From NCBI RefSeq assembly GCF_026213295.1, contig NC_079418.1:3223887-3287886 (forward strand): a DNA stretch of 64,000 bases. The letters are read 5' to 3'. Shown here one piece after another: positions 30,495-42,392 of the stretch. How positions within the stretch are numbered: position 1 is the first letter of the stretch; every line of letters begins with the position of its first letter. This stretch comes from Gadus chalcogrammus. Taxonomy: Eukaryota > Chordata > Actinopteri > Gadiformes > Gadidae. The notes under the pieces are model-generated. The model ran no database searches. It was not told the DNA's origin and saw nothing but the letters and a program-made list of their open reading frames with translations. The position numbers and the translations under genes are program-made.

Positions 30495-33363
30495 TTTTGT
30501 TTGCTTCATGTCATTAAGCGCTGTCTCTTGCGCTTCAACGCAACAAATTATCTCGACGGCAACTTTCTATTTCTGCAAACTTTCACGTACTCCTCGTATG
30601 CCACTTGGTGTGTAACCTGGGATTGTTTTGAAATGATGGATTCCTCGTCCATGCCCCACCTCTGTCCAGAGTTGGCTGGCAAGCACATGGATGCTGACAC
30701 CACGGGGGGCCTGAGCTCGTCCTGGTCGTCGACAGCTTGGACGTCTTCCAGGGGATGGACACACTCCTTCTCCGCACTGGGCGGCGGCGGTCGCAGGGAT
30801 GGGATGGGGATCCCTTGTTTCTGCAACTTAAAAACAACCACAAAAACATTAAGAATAAATGAATAAAAACATAAATAACATATCACAAACAAGAGCTATA
30901 AAATGACAGACAGGCCAGGCAATGCGTACCTTGTAGGAGACGGTCGGATGCAGGCTCCAAATCCTCCGATTCCTCACTTTGTCCAGGGTGAATTTCTCCT
31001 GGATCAGCAGCTGCTGCAGTCTGGCCTGTGACACGCCCCCCAAGCTCATTTGTTGGCAAAGGTCTTTCAGGTTCACGAAATAGATGTAGGCGCCATTCTG
31101 GACCAAGGCCACACCGGAGATGAAGGTCAGCGGGTTGAGGAGCAAACCTCCCTTCATCGCCTTTGGGAGCCTCTGCAAGGCTGTTGCCATCCAGGGCACG
31201 CCGTGCTCTCTGTACACCTCCAGGTGTTTGAGCGGCGCTCCCTCTGCTTTTCCAATCTCAGACATGACCTGGAGAGTCTTGGAGGCCACGTCGGACATTT
31301 GCAGGACGGATTGGTCCCCGTGGCTGACCTGCACCCAGTCCTTGAAGTTCCACCAGATCCTTCTGGTACTCCGGAGGTCTGTAAACTAGGCTAGGAAGAA
31401 GACGATGTCCTCTGCCGTGAAATCTTGGACGAGGCAGTCCTCCACATCCTGGCCTGCGTCTCTCACCAGGGTGCGCGCCCTGCCGAATGTGTGAGGGACG
31501 GGGAAGCTTTCTTTGGTGGCGAGGTCGGCAGCGAGTTTCTTTACGTCCGTCGTGCCCGTCAGCCTGCCAGGGGTTGTGTCTAACTTTAGGGACGTGCTGG
31601 GAAGCTGATCATTCCGCTTGTACAGGTCCCCCAGCAAGACCCTAATCAGGGCAGCCCTGAGCAAGGCCGGTCCAGCTTCCACACACCGACAGAGTGCCCA
31701 CAGCCTTTCGATGCGTGTTTCTTGCAGTGGGTCCCTGGTCCAGTGATTGAGGGGTGGTGGCGATTCTTCCAGGCTGGCGCTGTTGTGTGGTGCCCGCCCG
31801 ATGAACCCCCTCTCGTGGGTGGCGTTGCGTTCACTCACCGTGCTGGTTCCCAGGCTGGCACTTAGGGTGTTGTTGAGTGATGAGAGTGGGTGCCCAAAGA
31901 AGAGCTCTTCCAGAGCCAGCTCCGCCTGGAATGCTTTCCACAAGGGGTCATATCTGCCCACGCCCTCGCAGTCTCGAAACGACTCTCCCAGGATGACAAC
32001 ACCCCGCAATGTAGACAGGAGACCCCGGCCATCCTCTCTGTCCTGGGAAGGCACCAGCAGCGCACGGTCCTGGAAGAGCCTTTGCAGAGCAGGCAGGTCA
32101 AAGAACTCTCTCGGGTCAAACTCGAAGGGAACATCCTCGCCCTCGAACCGCACCAGCTGACACACCAGGCGGAGCCTCAAGTCCCGAATATGCTTAAGGT
32201 AGGCGAGCGCCCTGCTGGTAAGGGTAGCCTTGAAGTTTGGGTGGCTCAAGCTGCAGGTGACCAGCCCCCCACTGACGGGGTGTTTGAAAGGCTGGTTGTA
32301 ATGGATGTGCGGGGCGTCCGCGTACAGCTGTAAGAATGCGACCTCGCCGGTTTTCGACGGCATTCACTTAATGGCATGGCCCACGTCCGTGCGTAGGGTG
32401 TTTAAGTTTGACTGGAAATTGCACGTCTCGTGCATTCCCAGAGTGGAAAACAGTTACCCTCTCACACCAATCAGGGGCAGCAGGCCGTGACGTGAGAGGA
32501 GGAAGTGCGTGTCCTCCCCCACTGCCAGCACCTTTTGAGGCGAGGTGGACCGATACGGACTCCACGGAACCGGGGAGGACGTCAGGATCCCGCTGGCCAA
32601 ACTGCCCGAGGGTGGCGATTACCTGCAAGAAGGAGCAGCTGTTGGCCGTCTCCACAGCCTGGTCCAGGAGGCTCAGGATGAAGCTTTGATCTGCCCTGAG
32701 GACTCGGTAAGACGCCATGTTGGTGTTACCCTGTTTCTGGACAGTGGGGCGGCACATGTCCTTCTGTGGCAGGACGTCGAAGAGCCGGCCAAACCCTTCC
32801 CTTACCTCGCGCAACAGCTAAGCCGCGAGTGTGCCATACGACCCTGGGTTTTGCAGCCTGAGGTCCGGGCTCGTCAGGCTGCTGGGGACAGTGCAGAGTG
32901 TCAGAACGTAGCCCCCTGCCACGTTTGATATTTTGTGGCCCAGGCAGTTTTTAAGTGCCGCCAAGCCTTCTGGGCTGCAGCGTGGCTGGGACACATATTT
33001 TTTTAGGTAGCTATACCGCCTTTTGAGCCTACTGGGATCCAAACGGGGCAGGTTCAAATAACCAACCTCTCTGACTATGCCTCTCATGTGACGCACCTGG
33101 ATCAAGACGCCGTCGACGTCAAAGGTATACCTGAGGCCGTGGGGATTGTGTGGGCTGGTGCAGTGTATGGGGAGGCGGAAATCGGCATGAAGGAATTCAC
33201 CAAAGTCTCTGTGATTGCCGACCTCACTCAGGACAGCTTCGGTGTTTTCTGAGTCCACGGTGATGAAGTCTGTGTCCGTGGTATCTGGGGTCTGGTGTGG
33301 GGGAGAGAATTGGAGACTTGCGGGAGCCGACATCACCTCAACCAGCAACCTTTTCTGCACTGC
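30495..33363 (-). pseudogene. GC-rich unrecognised gene with in-frame stops
   Basis: Minus strand. Begins after an acceptor-like TTTCTTTCTGGCAG near 33362. Three long readings follow with little loss of sense: 33360-32368 (interrupted by TAG at 32820-32818), 32363-31386, and on in the same frame past a TAG (31388-31386) to a GTACGC donor near 30930. A last exon runs about 30828-30495, with a TAA at 30550-30548 before the final TGA. Blocks: YTFDVDGVLIQVRHMRGIV, QVIATLGQFGQRDPDVLPG, EFDPREFFDLPALQRLFQD, FTDLRSTRRIWWNFKDWVQ, LLLNPLTFISGVALVQNGAY. I do not recognise the family and assign no function. Base composition is clearly more GC-rich than the AT-rich flanks, which suggests an acquired or element-borne gene. 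No signal peptide or membrane segment stands out. Confidence 0.55.
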
Positions 33364-34190
33364 CAGAAAGAAAAGAAAATAATAATGTTAAATTCATCAA
33401 TGAATACATTTAAGAAGAAGCAAACAAAAAAACAACAAACAAACAAACAAACAGTTACACCTCACACAGCATTTAACATGTTCAGGCCAGTTTACACAAC
33501 ACAAGCTCAATACATGCACACATTGCCTATTCATAACAGCCTATACAACGCATTAGGGCTGGCAGACAGTGGCGGCTGGTGAATTTTATTTTAGGGGGGG
33601 CTGAAAGTTTGTAAACCAAACCCTTGTAGGGGGGTCTGGATGCATCCTCCCCCCCGAAGATTTTTCTGTGATTTTCACATACAAATGAAGTATTCTGGTG
33701 CATTCCGACAAAATAAAAAATAGAACATTTCCTGACAAAGACGAATGGAGCCGGGGAACTAAGTTTTAACTTAATTTATTTGCCTTGTAGAATTCAGCAA
33801 CATTAAAAGTGCAAATACATCAATAATAATTGGGAATTATACACAACAATCTCTCTCTCTATCTGTATGTGTGTTTGTGAGAGAGGGAGAGAGAGAATGT
33901 GATTCTAAAAGGGGTGAGTGTGTTACGGAAAATCTATTGTGTTGGTAACTTCACTCATAAATATATTTATAGTCATGTATGCATTTAGAAATACACGATA
34001 AAATATCAATATAATATGTGCAACCTTTTATGCGTGGTTGTTCAAGACACTGAAGGCTTGATGCCACCATAGGTTTGCAGAGAACTACATACAATATACA
34101 CATGAAAGGGGTGGGGTGGTGGTGTGGGGTTGTGAGGGCCGCTGTAACCCAGTGTCCATCCTGAGGGGAAAGGGAGAGAGAGAGACTACA

Positions 34191-35445
34191 TTACTTGTAC
34201 TGGAACTTTGCTAGTCTCTCTTTCAGTGCAGCAAAGCGGTCAATGACTTTCTCATTGAAATCACGTATGTTGAGGACTAGTTCCCTCTCCATGGAGAGCA
34301 TGGCCAGTGCATTCAGACGTTCCTGGCCCATTGAATTTCGCAGGAATGTCTTAATTATTTTCAAAGTTGAGAAACATCTCTTAGCTTCAGCTGTTGTCAT
34401 AGGAGTAGTTATGAGAATGTTCAACAAACACAGTCTCAGAGAATGTCTCCCGGAGGTGGTAGCTCATGATAACCTGGTACAGTGCACCACAGCAACCCCT
34501 GATTTAGGATTCTCATAGATCAGAGACAGTTCCGTCTTGAGTTTTGCCTTGTTCAGCGTGGGATATGCCTTCACAGTTGCATTCAGAGCATCAGCAGGAA
34601 ATGAATGTCAGTACCTTTCAAACATATTTCCTTGCACTAAGGTAGCACTCACAAGGTGGCCAGTGAAAGAGAACCTCGCTTTGGTGTGAGCCAGGATGGT
34701 GTCGCAGACCTCTTCACACAGCCTCTGCTTCGCCTCTTCTGTCAAAGCCGTCCTTGGTCTGTCGGTTCCTGATGGCTCTTGCAGCTGGTCAGAGTCTCTG
34801 AATGCAAACAAACCAATAATGTGTTTGTTAGGCTGTGTACAGTACTGTAGTCTACGTGATGCACATGTTCACACTTTATCCAGTAAAAAGATGTCAGCAT
34901 ACCCACTTAAAATGGGCAGGAATGCATAATGTTAATGTTAAACACTTTTTTTTATCTATTGTGTTGGTAACGTCACTCATAAATCTATCTACAGTCAAGT
35001 GTGCATTTAGACAAATACGATAAAATATCAATATAATATGGGCAACCTTTTATGTGTGGTTGTTCAAGACACACTGAAGGCATGAAGAGTATACCCACTT
35101 AAAATGGGCAGGGATGCATAATGTTAGTGTTAAACACAGTTTTTTAAGCTATCCATTGTGCCTCACCTAACCAGGATGTCCAGCACAGAGTAAAGCAAGC
35201 TAGATTACACCACTGGCAATATATTATAAATGCATATGTTCTCATAACAAAGCTTTGCTTTGAGAAGGATCAAATAATATAAATGTTATCTTACCTAATG
35301 GTCTGCACACTGCTTGTGAAGCTCTCGAGGGCACTTTTGATGAAGACTGCTGCATCAATGTCCTTCTTCTGGAGCCTCTGGTACAGATTGTCGACCACTT
35401 TTTTATGAATTTTGGTCTTGGAGATCCTGATTGTTTTAATGGAAC
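34191..35445 (-). pseudogene. hAT transposase C-terminal remnants
   Basis: The piece at 35440-35294 reads NLYQRLQKKDIDAAVFIKSA. The piece at 34811-34608 reads RTALTEEAKQRLCEEVCDTI and ARFSFTGHL. The last, 34427-34191, is the hATC dimerisation domain: TTAEAKRCFSTLKIIKTFL, RLNALAMLSMERELV. The N-terminal finger and first catalytic Asp are missing, and frames change between pieces. Confidence 0.7.
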
Positions 35446-35654
35446 TTCTTTCAGAGACGCAACCATGTTGAAATTAGCAAGTGACTTGATCGAAGATAAG
35501 ATCCCTTCGCGCTCTTTGCTCAGTTACGTATGACGCAAGCACGTTAGGGCGAGTCCCAAATCCCAATTGAAAATGCATTGAATACTTGAATCTGACGATT
35601 CTGATTGGACAATGACAAATAATATGTCTAGAACACTGAAACCTACTTTTGCTG

Positions 35655-36960
35655 TGATAGAAAAAAAAAAAAAAAATTATTTTTATTTTTATTTAACCTT
35701 TATTTCACCAGGAAGGTCCCATTGAGTTACAGTAACTCTTCTCACAGGGAGTCCTGGCCAAGACAGGCAGCAGAAAAGAAGTTACAGAATTTGCACAAGG
35801 CCACACACACACACAAACAAAGTACACCACAATTGACACTATAATGCTAAAATTACACTTCATAACAGGCTATATAAAAACAAGCTAATACATACAGCTA
35901 AAAAAAACAAATTAAAAATAAATAAAAGGCATCAGGTTAAAAACAGTTGCAGTGTTCTTTTAGAGCTGATTGTAACATGTTTTTAAAGGTACTGAGTGGT
36001 GGGAGTGATTCCAGCTTTAGAGTGGCTTGAAGTTCATTCCAGACCTTTGGTGCATATGATGAGAAAGCTGTTGTACCCAGTTGTGTTCTTGTTAGTGGTG
36101 TGGTTAATAACATATATTCTGATGACCTTGTTTTGTAAACACTGTTATGGAAGGAAAGCAAATTTGAGATGTAAAGGGGTAGTTTACCCATTAGTGCTTT
36201 CGCAATAAAAATCAGTGCATGTAGTTTCCTTCTAAGGGAGAGGGAGGGCCATTGTACAGCCTCATACAGAATGCAGTGGTGAGTTCTAGCTGGGGCACCT
36301 GTGATGAAGCGCAGGGCTGAATGGTAAATTACATCTAGTTTGTTTAATAGCGATGAGGAAGAATGCATATAAATGAGGTCACCATAATCTAATACTGATA
36401 AGAAAGTGCTCTGCACTAACCTTTTCCTTGCTAAATGAGGAAAACACTTTTTCATGCGAAAAAAGAAACCTAATTTAGGTCTAAGTTTTTTTAAAAGGCT
36501 CACAATATGGACCCCGAGAGACAGCTTATCATCAAGCCAGATACCTAAGTATTTATAAGACGATACTCTCTCTATTATCGTACCATCCTGAGTTGTTAAA
36601 GTGATGTTTATTGGAGAGCGTGAACGGGTAAAAATCATTGACTTAGTTTTTGTAGCATTTAGTACCAACTTTAAGCTTACCAGAGATTTTTGTACTACAC
36701 TAAAAGCAGACTGTAAATAAGTAATTGCTTCACTGACTGATGTGGCAGATGTATACATAATGGTATCATCTGCGTAAAGATGAATCTTTGTTTGCTTTAA
36801 GTCCCTACCTAAATTGTTTATATAAATGGAAAATAAAATGGGGCCCAAAACTGACCCTTGTGGGACACCCATTTTTACTTCCAGCAAAGATGAGGTACAG
36901 TTATCCAATGCCACACACTGAATTCTACCACTCAGGTAATTAGTGAACCAGCTTAATACA
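35655..36960 (-). pseudogene. 5'-truncated L2-clade LINE with reverse transcriptase C-terminal part
   Basis: The open reading of 325 codons (36914-35937) contains MGVPQGSVLGPILFSIYINN, LYADDT (catalytic YADD), KTKSMIF and YKYLGIWLDDKL, then the thumb and C-terminal region up to HCNCF. The 3' end on the minus strand closes with CCTGGTGAAATAAAGGTTAAA and (ATTTTT)-like repeats (35700-35655), typical of fish L2 tails. The endonuclease and palm start are missing. A short GTGGTACTAATAAAA duplication lies at 36961-36995. This reading frame is unusually intact for the window. Confidence 0.8.
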
Positions 36961-37084
36961 GTGGTACTAATAAAAAAAAAAGTGGTACTAATAAAATAAA
37001 ATCCTCTTTCTCCCAGTTGGTAGTGCGTCGCCCAAATCGCCCCTATACACCATCCGCCCCTGGTTTGGCATAAAGTAATTTACA

Positions 37085-37566
37085 TACTACATGAAAGATT
37101 AGAATTTCAAATTGAGTAGCCAGAGCGCCATGTACTTCAAGCTACAATGCCAATGGGATTCAGTCATTTGGACACAGACTTGCTGTGATTGTTGACTGTT
37201 TCAAAGTTTTTATTGAGAGGCCCTCTAATTTACTAGCCCAAGCACAGACGTGGTCCATCTACAAGCATCACCATACTGTAAAATGTCTGATTGGTGTTGC
37301 AACCCAAGGCTATGTCACTTTCATATCTTGTGCCTGAGGAGGGAGAGTCAGGATAAACAGATCACAATAGAGAGTGGCCTCCTAAAAAAACAGAGATATT
37401 GAGATATTGTCCTAGCAGACCGTGGGTTTAATATTGGTGATAGTGTGGGATTTACTGTGCTTCACTACAGATACCTGCATTCACCAAGGGGAGGAAAGAG
37501 CTGTCAGCGTATGAGGTGGCAGAAACTAGAAAAATAGCTCATTTGCGTATTCATGTGGAGAGTCAT
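37085..37566 (+). pseudogene. DDE_4 (THAP/ISL2EU- or Harbinger-like) transposase, 5' fragment
   Basis: Reads [20 protein letters not shown] (first Asp), [31 protein letters not shown], then a TGA where relatives have the Trp of AWGGR. After frame changes come TIESGLL-like and [23 protein letters not shown] sequence. Coding is cut at 37566 by the 14.5-kb element and resumes at 52102. Confidence 0.7.
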
Positions 37567-37636
37567 TAGCCTGAACTCCGCCCACAAAATATTTGGTCTG
37601 GAGATTCAGTCTGGAATTGAGCTTGTTGGGAGGTAT

Positions 37637-37665
37637 TTGGTCAGATCAAAAAGTGATCTGACCAA
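37637..37665. repeat. Subterminal stem-loop, left end of the 14.5-kb element
   Basis: TTGGTCAGATCA, loop AAAAG, TGATCTGACCAA: a perfect 12-bp stem 70 bases from the element end. It could be a transposase or helicase binding site (inference). Confidence 0.85.
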
Positions 37666-37773
37666 TCAAATTGTAAGGGCGGGCTTTATACGTGGATGGA
37701 CAGATGATACACATTAACGTAATCAACCACGTCACTAAAGAGCGCTCAGTTCGAATTCGTGTGAAAAACAAAC

Positions 37774-40056
37774 ATGGCTGCCGCTGGAGAGCTAAGAAGG
37801 GTAGATTCTGCCATTGAGTCTGTTTTAGAAGACCTCGACAGCGCCTTAATTCTGAAAGAGGAACAGAGAAACGCAATCAAGGCGTTTGTAGATGGAAAAT
37901 ATGTTTTTGCCGTGCTTCCTACAGGATACGGGAAAAGTTTAATTTATCAGCTGGCCCCGATGGTCGCTAAGAAGTTGGGACACAAGGAAAACCCAGTGGT
38001 CATTGTGGTTTCTCCATTAGTCGCACTGATGGAGGACCAAGTAAAAGAGGCGACCGAAATGGGAATCACGGCGATGCAACTCGGCGTGCACGACGAGGTG
38101 GAAATAATCAGCGGTCGTTGCCAGCTCCTTTTCGGAAGCCCGGAATCCTGGCTGCTGAACAACAAGTGGAGAGACATGTTAGGCTCCGAAGTTTTTCAAG
38201 CTAACATTATAGGTATCGTCGTGGATGAAGTTCATCTAACTTACAAATGTTAAGAGATGGTCTTGACTGTCTGACTTAGTAAATAACTCACAATGTCGTG
38301 ATATGAATCAAATGTTGTAAACATAGTACCATGGATGTCGATGTTCGTTAACTCAGACACAGAGTACAATCATAACGTTAGTGTCATTGTAGCGAGATAA
38401 CTTCCAGTTCAAACCTTCTAATGTACTCTTTTATTTCCATCAGGGGTCAGGCTGAAAAAGGGCAGACGCCATTTCGCGAGAGCTTCGCCAAGTTGGGAGA
38501 ACTTAGATCCCTAGTTAAAGCTGGTAAGTACAAAACAATAAACTTCTTCCATGTTCAGTCTTCGATGTTTTCTACACTAAGTGTTAATTCGCCACAATTA
38601 TTGAAATCAGTTGCATAGTTACAGGAACGTAGGAACAGTGCACTTCTAAACTGGTTGCCCATTCAGTTGCAAATTGACCATTCATTGGGGTGTTGCTTTG
38701 TATGTACCCACACACCATGCCCATACTGATAGTCCCTTATAATTGATCTATTCTTAATATGTCAGTACGGTCATTACAAAGTTAGAAATGATACTACTCA
38801 ACATTTCTCATTTTACTGTTACTCATTGCTTGCTTGTTGTACTGCCATATATTCCAGGTACACCTGTGCTGGCAATGACAGCTTCTGCTGATCGGCAATC
38901 CAGAGCCAGGGTTATGAAACAGCTTCAGATGGACAATCCAACCATTTTGGCTCTGAGCCCAAACAGAACAAACATCAGACTGGGTGTGATTAAAGTACCT
39001 GCCCAGACCCTGGACTGCCTAGACTGGATTGTGAAGGATCTGAAAGAAAAGGGTACCTCCATATTGCCAGTAATTATCTACTGCAAAACTGTGAAGGCAG
39101 TTGGCAGAGTGTTCTGCCATTTGAAGGGGGAACTCGGTGTAGATTCCTGGGTTGACAGAGACCCTGAGAAAAAGACTGAAAACCTGCTGATAGGCATGTT
39201 CCACAGCCAGACACTCCCTGAGAATAAGAACAGAGTGCTGTCCTCTCTGAGTGGTCAAGGTAGCTGCAGAGTTGTCGTGTCAACAACAGCTCTTGGGATG
39301 GGCTTACATTTTCCCAATGTATCACACATTGTGATGTATGGGTTACCTAATGACGTTGAAGCCATGGTTCAGCAGGTCGGGAGGGCAGGCAGAGGTGGAT
39401 CGCAGGCACATGCAATTGTTTATGCTGTCCCACAGCATTCAAAGCTTGACCCAGCAGTTAAGACAGTACTAGAGACTGGAGTCACTAGTTGTCTGCGGAA
39501 AGCTTTGTACTGCCATTTCGAGGAACACACCACATCTCTTGATCCATCTGTGCTGCACGTTCTTGTGAACCTGAAGGTTGTGGGGAGCCAATCCCCATAT
39601 ATGAACACTTTCAAGGGGAGGTACCATCACCTGACAAACGTAGAATGGTCACACATGAGGACAGACTTTTGATCAGGGACCTGTTACAGACCAACAGGAG
39701 AAGTTTAGTTTGGGACCATACAAACATACTTTACACAGTCGACACAGCCTGCACTGGTTTCATTGATGCTGTTTTAGAACAGTGTACACAGATATTTGAC
39801 TTGGAATTCATTATCCATAATCTACCTATATTCAAACTGGAACATGCAAAAGAAATACTAAGAATTATGCATGAGGTTTTTGATGACCTCGAACAGTCAA
39901 AAATAATTGTTTGATGACAGTGTTGTTCAGGATGACCGTGTTCAGGTTGACATGTACTACACTGGTTACTTTGATGAAGAGGATGAGAATGAGGAGATAC
40001 AATCATCAGCAAGTAGCTTGGAATCAGGCTTGTCAATGTTGAAGATCTCAAACTAG
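37774..40056 (+). pseudogene. RecQ-family DNA helicase of the 14.5-kb element
   Basis: Exon 1 (37774-38248, start MAAAGELRRV) has LPTGYGKSLIYQL (Walker A), VVSPLVALMEDQV (Ia), FGSPESWL and DEVH (motif II). Exon 2 is 38444-38523, exon 3 starts at 38858 (PVLAMTASADR). The C-terminal helicase half has VIIYCKT, VVVSTTALGMGLHFPNV and QQVGRAGRGG (motif VI). The zinc-binding region (about 39540-39600) is frame-broken, sense resumes in another frame (HEDRLLIRDLLQTNRRSLVW), shifts again near 39905 and ends with an acidic tail at TAG 40054. The exon 1 donor reads ATG|TTAAGA where GTAAGA is expected. ATP-driven 3'-5' unwinding is the family activity. In this element it probably serves transposition (inference). 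This copy looks recently inactivated. Confidence 0.75.
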
Positions 40057-40183
40057 CTTCAAATTGAGCCTCAAACTTCTAGCTTCAGGGTCCTGTTGTG
40101 CAAAAGCCTGTTTTACCTGTTATATTTATACCTTTGAATAAAATTGACATTGTTTATACTTTTCTACCCTTTCTAACCCTAAC

Positions 40184-40270
40184 CCTAACACTTTTTGCAT
40201 TTTAAAAAGAAACAATAAGACATATGTCAATAAAGATTTTTAATACCTCCACATAATAGGTATTTAATAT
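40184..40270 (+). repeat. 87-bp direct repeat, left of the Penelope-like element
   Basis: CCTAACACTTTTTGCATTTT ... AATAGGTATTTAATAT, repeated at 44663-44748 with only a few differences. It is preceded by TAACCCTAAC. Confidence 0.9.
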
Positions 40271-40330
40271 TTAATATCTTATTTAAACCTTGCACAACAA
40301 AAACAGCATTGTCATTGCCTACCGCGGTCC

Positions 40331-41590
40331 ATGCCGACGCAGAACCACACAGACGGATGGACCGTGGTCCACCGCGGACGCCGACCACACCGGGCCCGAG
40401 ACCAGATGGACATCCCAGCTCTGGTGAGTCCACCCTATGGTCTCGAGCCACACATGACGCGTTCCTACGCTTCCGTCGCAGACCCTCGCGGTCGCGACTG
40501 GGCCCCTCGGGACCCTTCTCCGCAGGGATGGGCTGCCCCCGCGCGACCCGTCAGGGACCGGTCCCCCTTCAGATCGTCCCGACGGCCTCCTGGTTTCCCG
40601 CCCCGGGCCCACAGACCCGCGCCGATGCAGCGACGCCAGGAGCAGCCGCGCCACCGCCGCGGCTTTGACGCCCATCCCGTCTTCCGCCCTGACGTTCGGG
40701 ACCGGGATTTCTTCACCGGTGACCAGGGACCTCGTCACTGCGTGCCCCCACGTCCCGGTCCCAGGCCCCGCAACCGCCCGCGTCCCCCCAGACGTCCCAG
40801 GCCTACGGAAACCGCCGCCGCAGCTAACGCCGCGCGCTCGGGGCCTGCGCGCCTGCCGCCCACGCACGCTAGGCCTCAGGTCCCTAGCGCCCAGCGCTCC
40901 ACGGACCCGGATTTCGCCGCTAAGAACCGGCTCGTTATGGCTGCCATCAAGGCGGCACACCACCTCGCCAACGCCACCGGACCGCCTCCCCGTCATCTCC
41001 AGGCTGACCCAGGCCCTGATTGCTGCCATCCGCCCCGCGGTCCCCAGCGCCGCCACCCTGGCCCTCCTGGAGGGCAACGCGCGCAACTGGGCACACACCA
41101 CCACCATTGTGCTCAGGGACCACTATGAGGCCGCCGTCGGGGAGAAGGTGAGTGCGGTCTCCTTTCTTCCCGATCCCACGTGGAGGAGGAACTTTGAGGT
41201 GGCCTCCTCCTGGGCCAACAGACAGTTTGGAAACCGTCTGCGCCCCGAGACCCTGGAGAGCGTCCGGGACCGACTCCGACGGACGCCGGACGCCCCGGGT
41301 CCCTCCGGGATCTCCGCGACCGCCGCCGCCCCCCTGCCGCTGCCGCCGCATCCTTCCTCCTTGGCCCCGCCCCCTCTCTCCGGCTCCTACGTCCCCGTTA
41401 CGGACCGCGGTGTTGGCTACCGCGACGATGACCCACGTGGAACCGGAGCCCCGCCTACCCTCCCGGGACCGCTCGCGCTCTCTCTCCCTCTTCTCCTCCC
41501 TCTCCATCCCCTTTTCCCCTCCCGCCCGCCGCCCCCCTCTTGTCCCCCCTCCCTTCATCTCTCCCTTCTCCGTCCAGGTCCCTCCCTTCC

Positions 41591-41621
<31 letters not shown>

Positions 41622-42392
41622 GCGCCTTCCGGCACGACACCCGGATATGGGTTTGCCCAGGCCTACGCGACCACGCCCCTTCGGACCTCCCCGGCGCCTT
41701 CCGGCACGACACCCGGACATGGGTTTGCCCAGGCCGACGCCCCTGGTGACGCTGTCCCCACAGCCACGCCCTCCCTCGTCGTCCCCGCCCGGGCCTGCCT
41801 GGCCTTCGACCCCCCGCCCGACGACGTCCCCCTCCTCCTCGCCACCCCGGACACACCTACCAGGAGGCCGACTCGTCACGCCAACACCACCAGTAAGCAC
41901 GCCGATTGGTCCCTGCAGGCAAGAGAAATACACCTCATTCTGGGCGACTCGAACCTGTCCCGCTTCCCTCCACACCTGAGGCCGGGCCTCCAGGTCGAGA
42001 GCTTCCCCGGGGCCACCTTCGCGCACGCTGCTTCCGTCCTGGGTAAAACCGCGGTCTCCCCTCACGTCCTCAAGGTCGTCCTGGCCTTCGGACTCAACGA
42101 CAGGTCGCACAAGACCGAACCTACCACCGTGCGTAACCTGCAGCGTGCAATCAAAATGGCCCGCGCGGCCTTCCCTCGTGCCAGCGTCCTCGTACCCGAG
42201 GTTAACTTCTCGCGCTCCCTCCCGCACAGGGAGCAAGATAACCTACGGCGTCTCAACGAATATATCGCTTCGCGTTGCGCGTCCGTCCCCGCCCTGTCCA
42301 GGAACTCATTTGTTACTGAGCGGGACGGAATACATTGGACGCGCAACACGGCCGCTCTTGTTTTGGACCACTGGACGAACGCGTTAAACTAA
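40331..42392 (+). pseudogene. ORF1: proline-rich protein with SGNH/GDSL hydrolase domain
   Basis: The first frame (ATG 40331, MPTQNHTDGWTVVHRG) is Pro/Arg-rich and ends in DFAAKNRLVMAAIKAAHHLA. Near 40985 the sense moves to another frame: ISRLTQALIAAIRPAVPS, LEGNARNWAHTTTIVLRDHY, FEVASSWANRQFGNRL. After a long Pro/Leu-rich low-complexity linker comes the hydrolase-like domain: EIHLILGDSNLSRFPP (block I, GDSN), AFGLND (block III) and RDGIHWTRNTAALVLDHW (Asp-x-x-His block V), so the catalytic Ser, Asn, Asp and His are all present. A duplicated PSGTTPGxGFAQA segment lies in the linker (about 41630-41745). Esterase-bearing ORFs are known from some LINEs and rotifer Athena elements. The role here is unknown; RNP or membrane association is a guess. 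Confidence 0.7.

Larger units (their letters stand above)
33567..37062. mobile_element. hAT element, TIR CAGTGGCGGCTGGTG, with L2 inside
   Basis: Left end CAGTGGCGGCTGGTG (33567). The right end, read inwards, is CAGGGGCGGATGGTG (37062), 13 of 15 identical. The flanking 8-mers (CTGGCAGA, GTTTGGCA) differ, so either the duplication has decayed or the two ends are from different copies. It holds transposase remnants on minus (34191-35445) and an L2 LINE (35655-36960). Its right end adjoins the DDE_4 fragment. Confidence 0.65.

Noticed and set aside
31747..32333. Plus-strand frames of 137-147 codons
   Set aside because: Antisense to the longer, consistent minus-strand reading of the unknown gene.
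33567..37062. 8-bp target duplication for this hAT
   Set aside because: The flanking 8-mers (CTGGCAGA and GTTTGGCA) do not match in register, so no duplication is claimed.
40170..40190. Telomere-like CTAACCCTAACCC run
   Set aside because: Only two to three units; another short one occurs near 8070. Not evidence of a telomere or internal telomeric site.
41152..41979. A 275-codon plus-strand frame, Pro/Ser-rich
   Set aside because: Shadow frame across the proline-rich linker of ORF1; the SGNH blocks lie in the other frame.
40947..42236. A 429-codon open frame on the minus strand
   Set aside because: It is the antisense shadow of the GC-rich ORF1 of the Penelope-like element, with low-complexity Gly/Arg/Glu runs and no motif.
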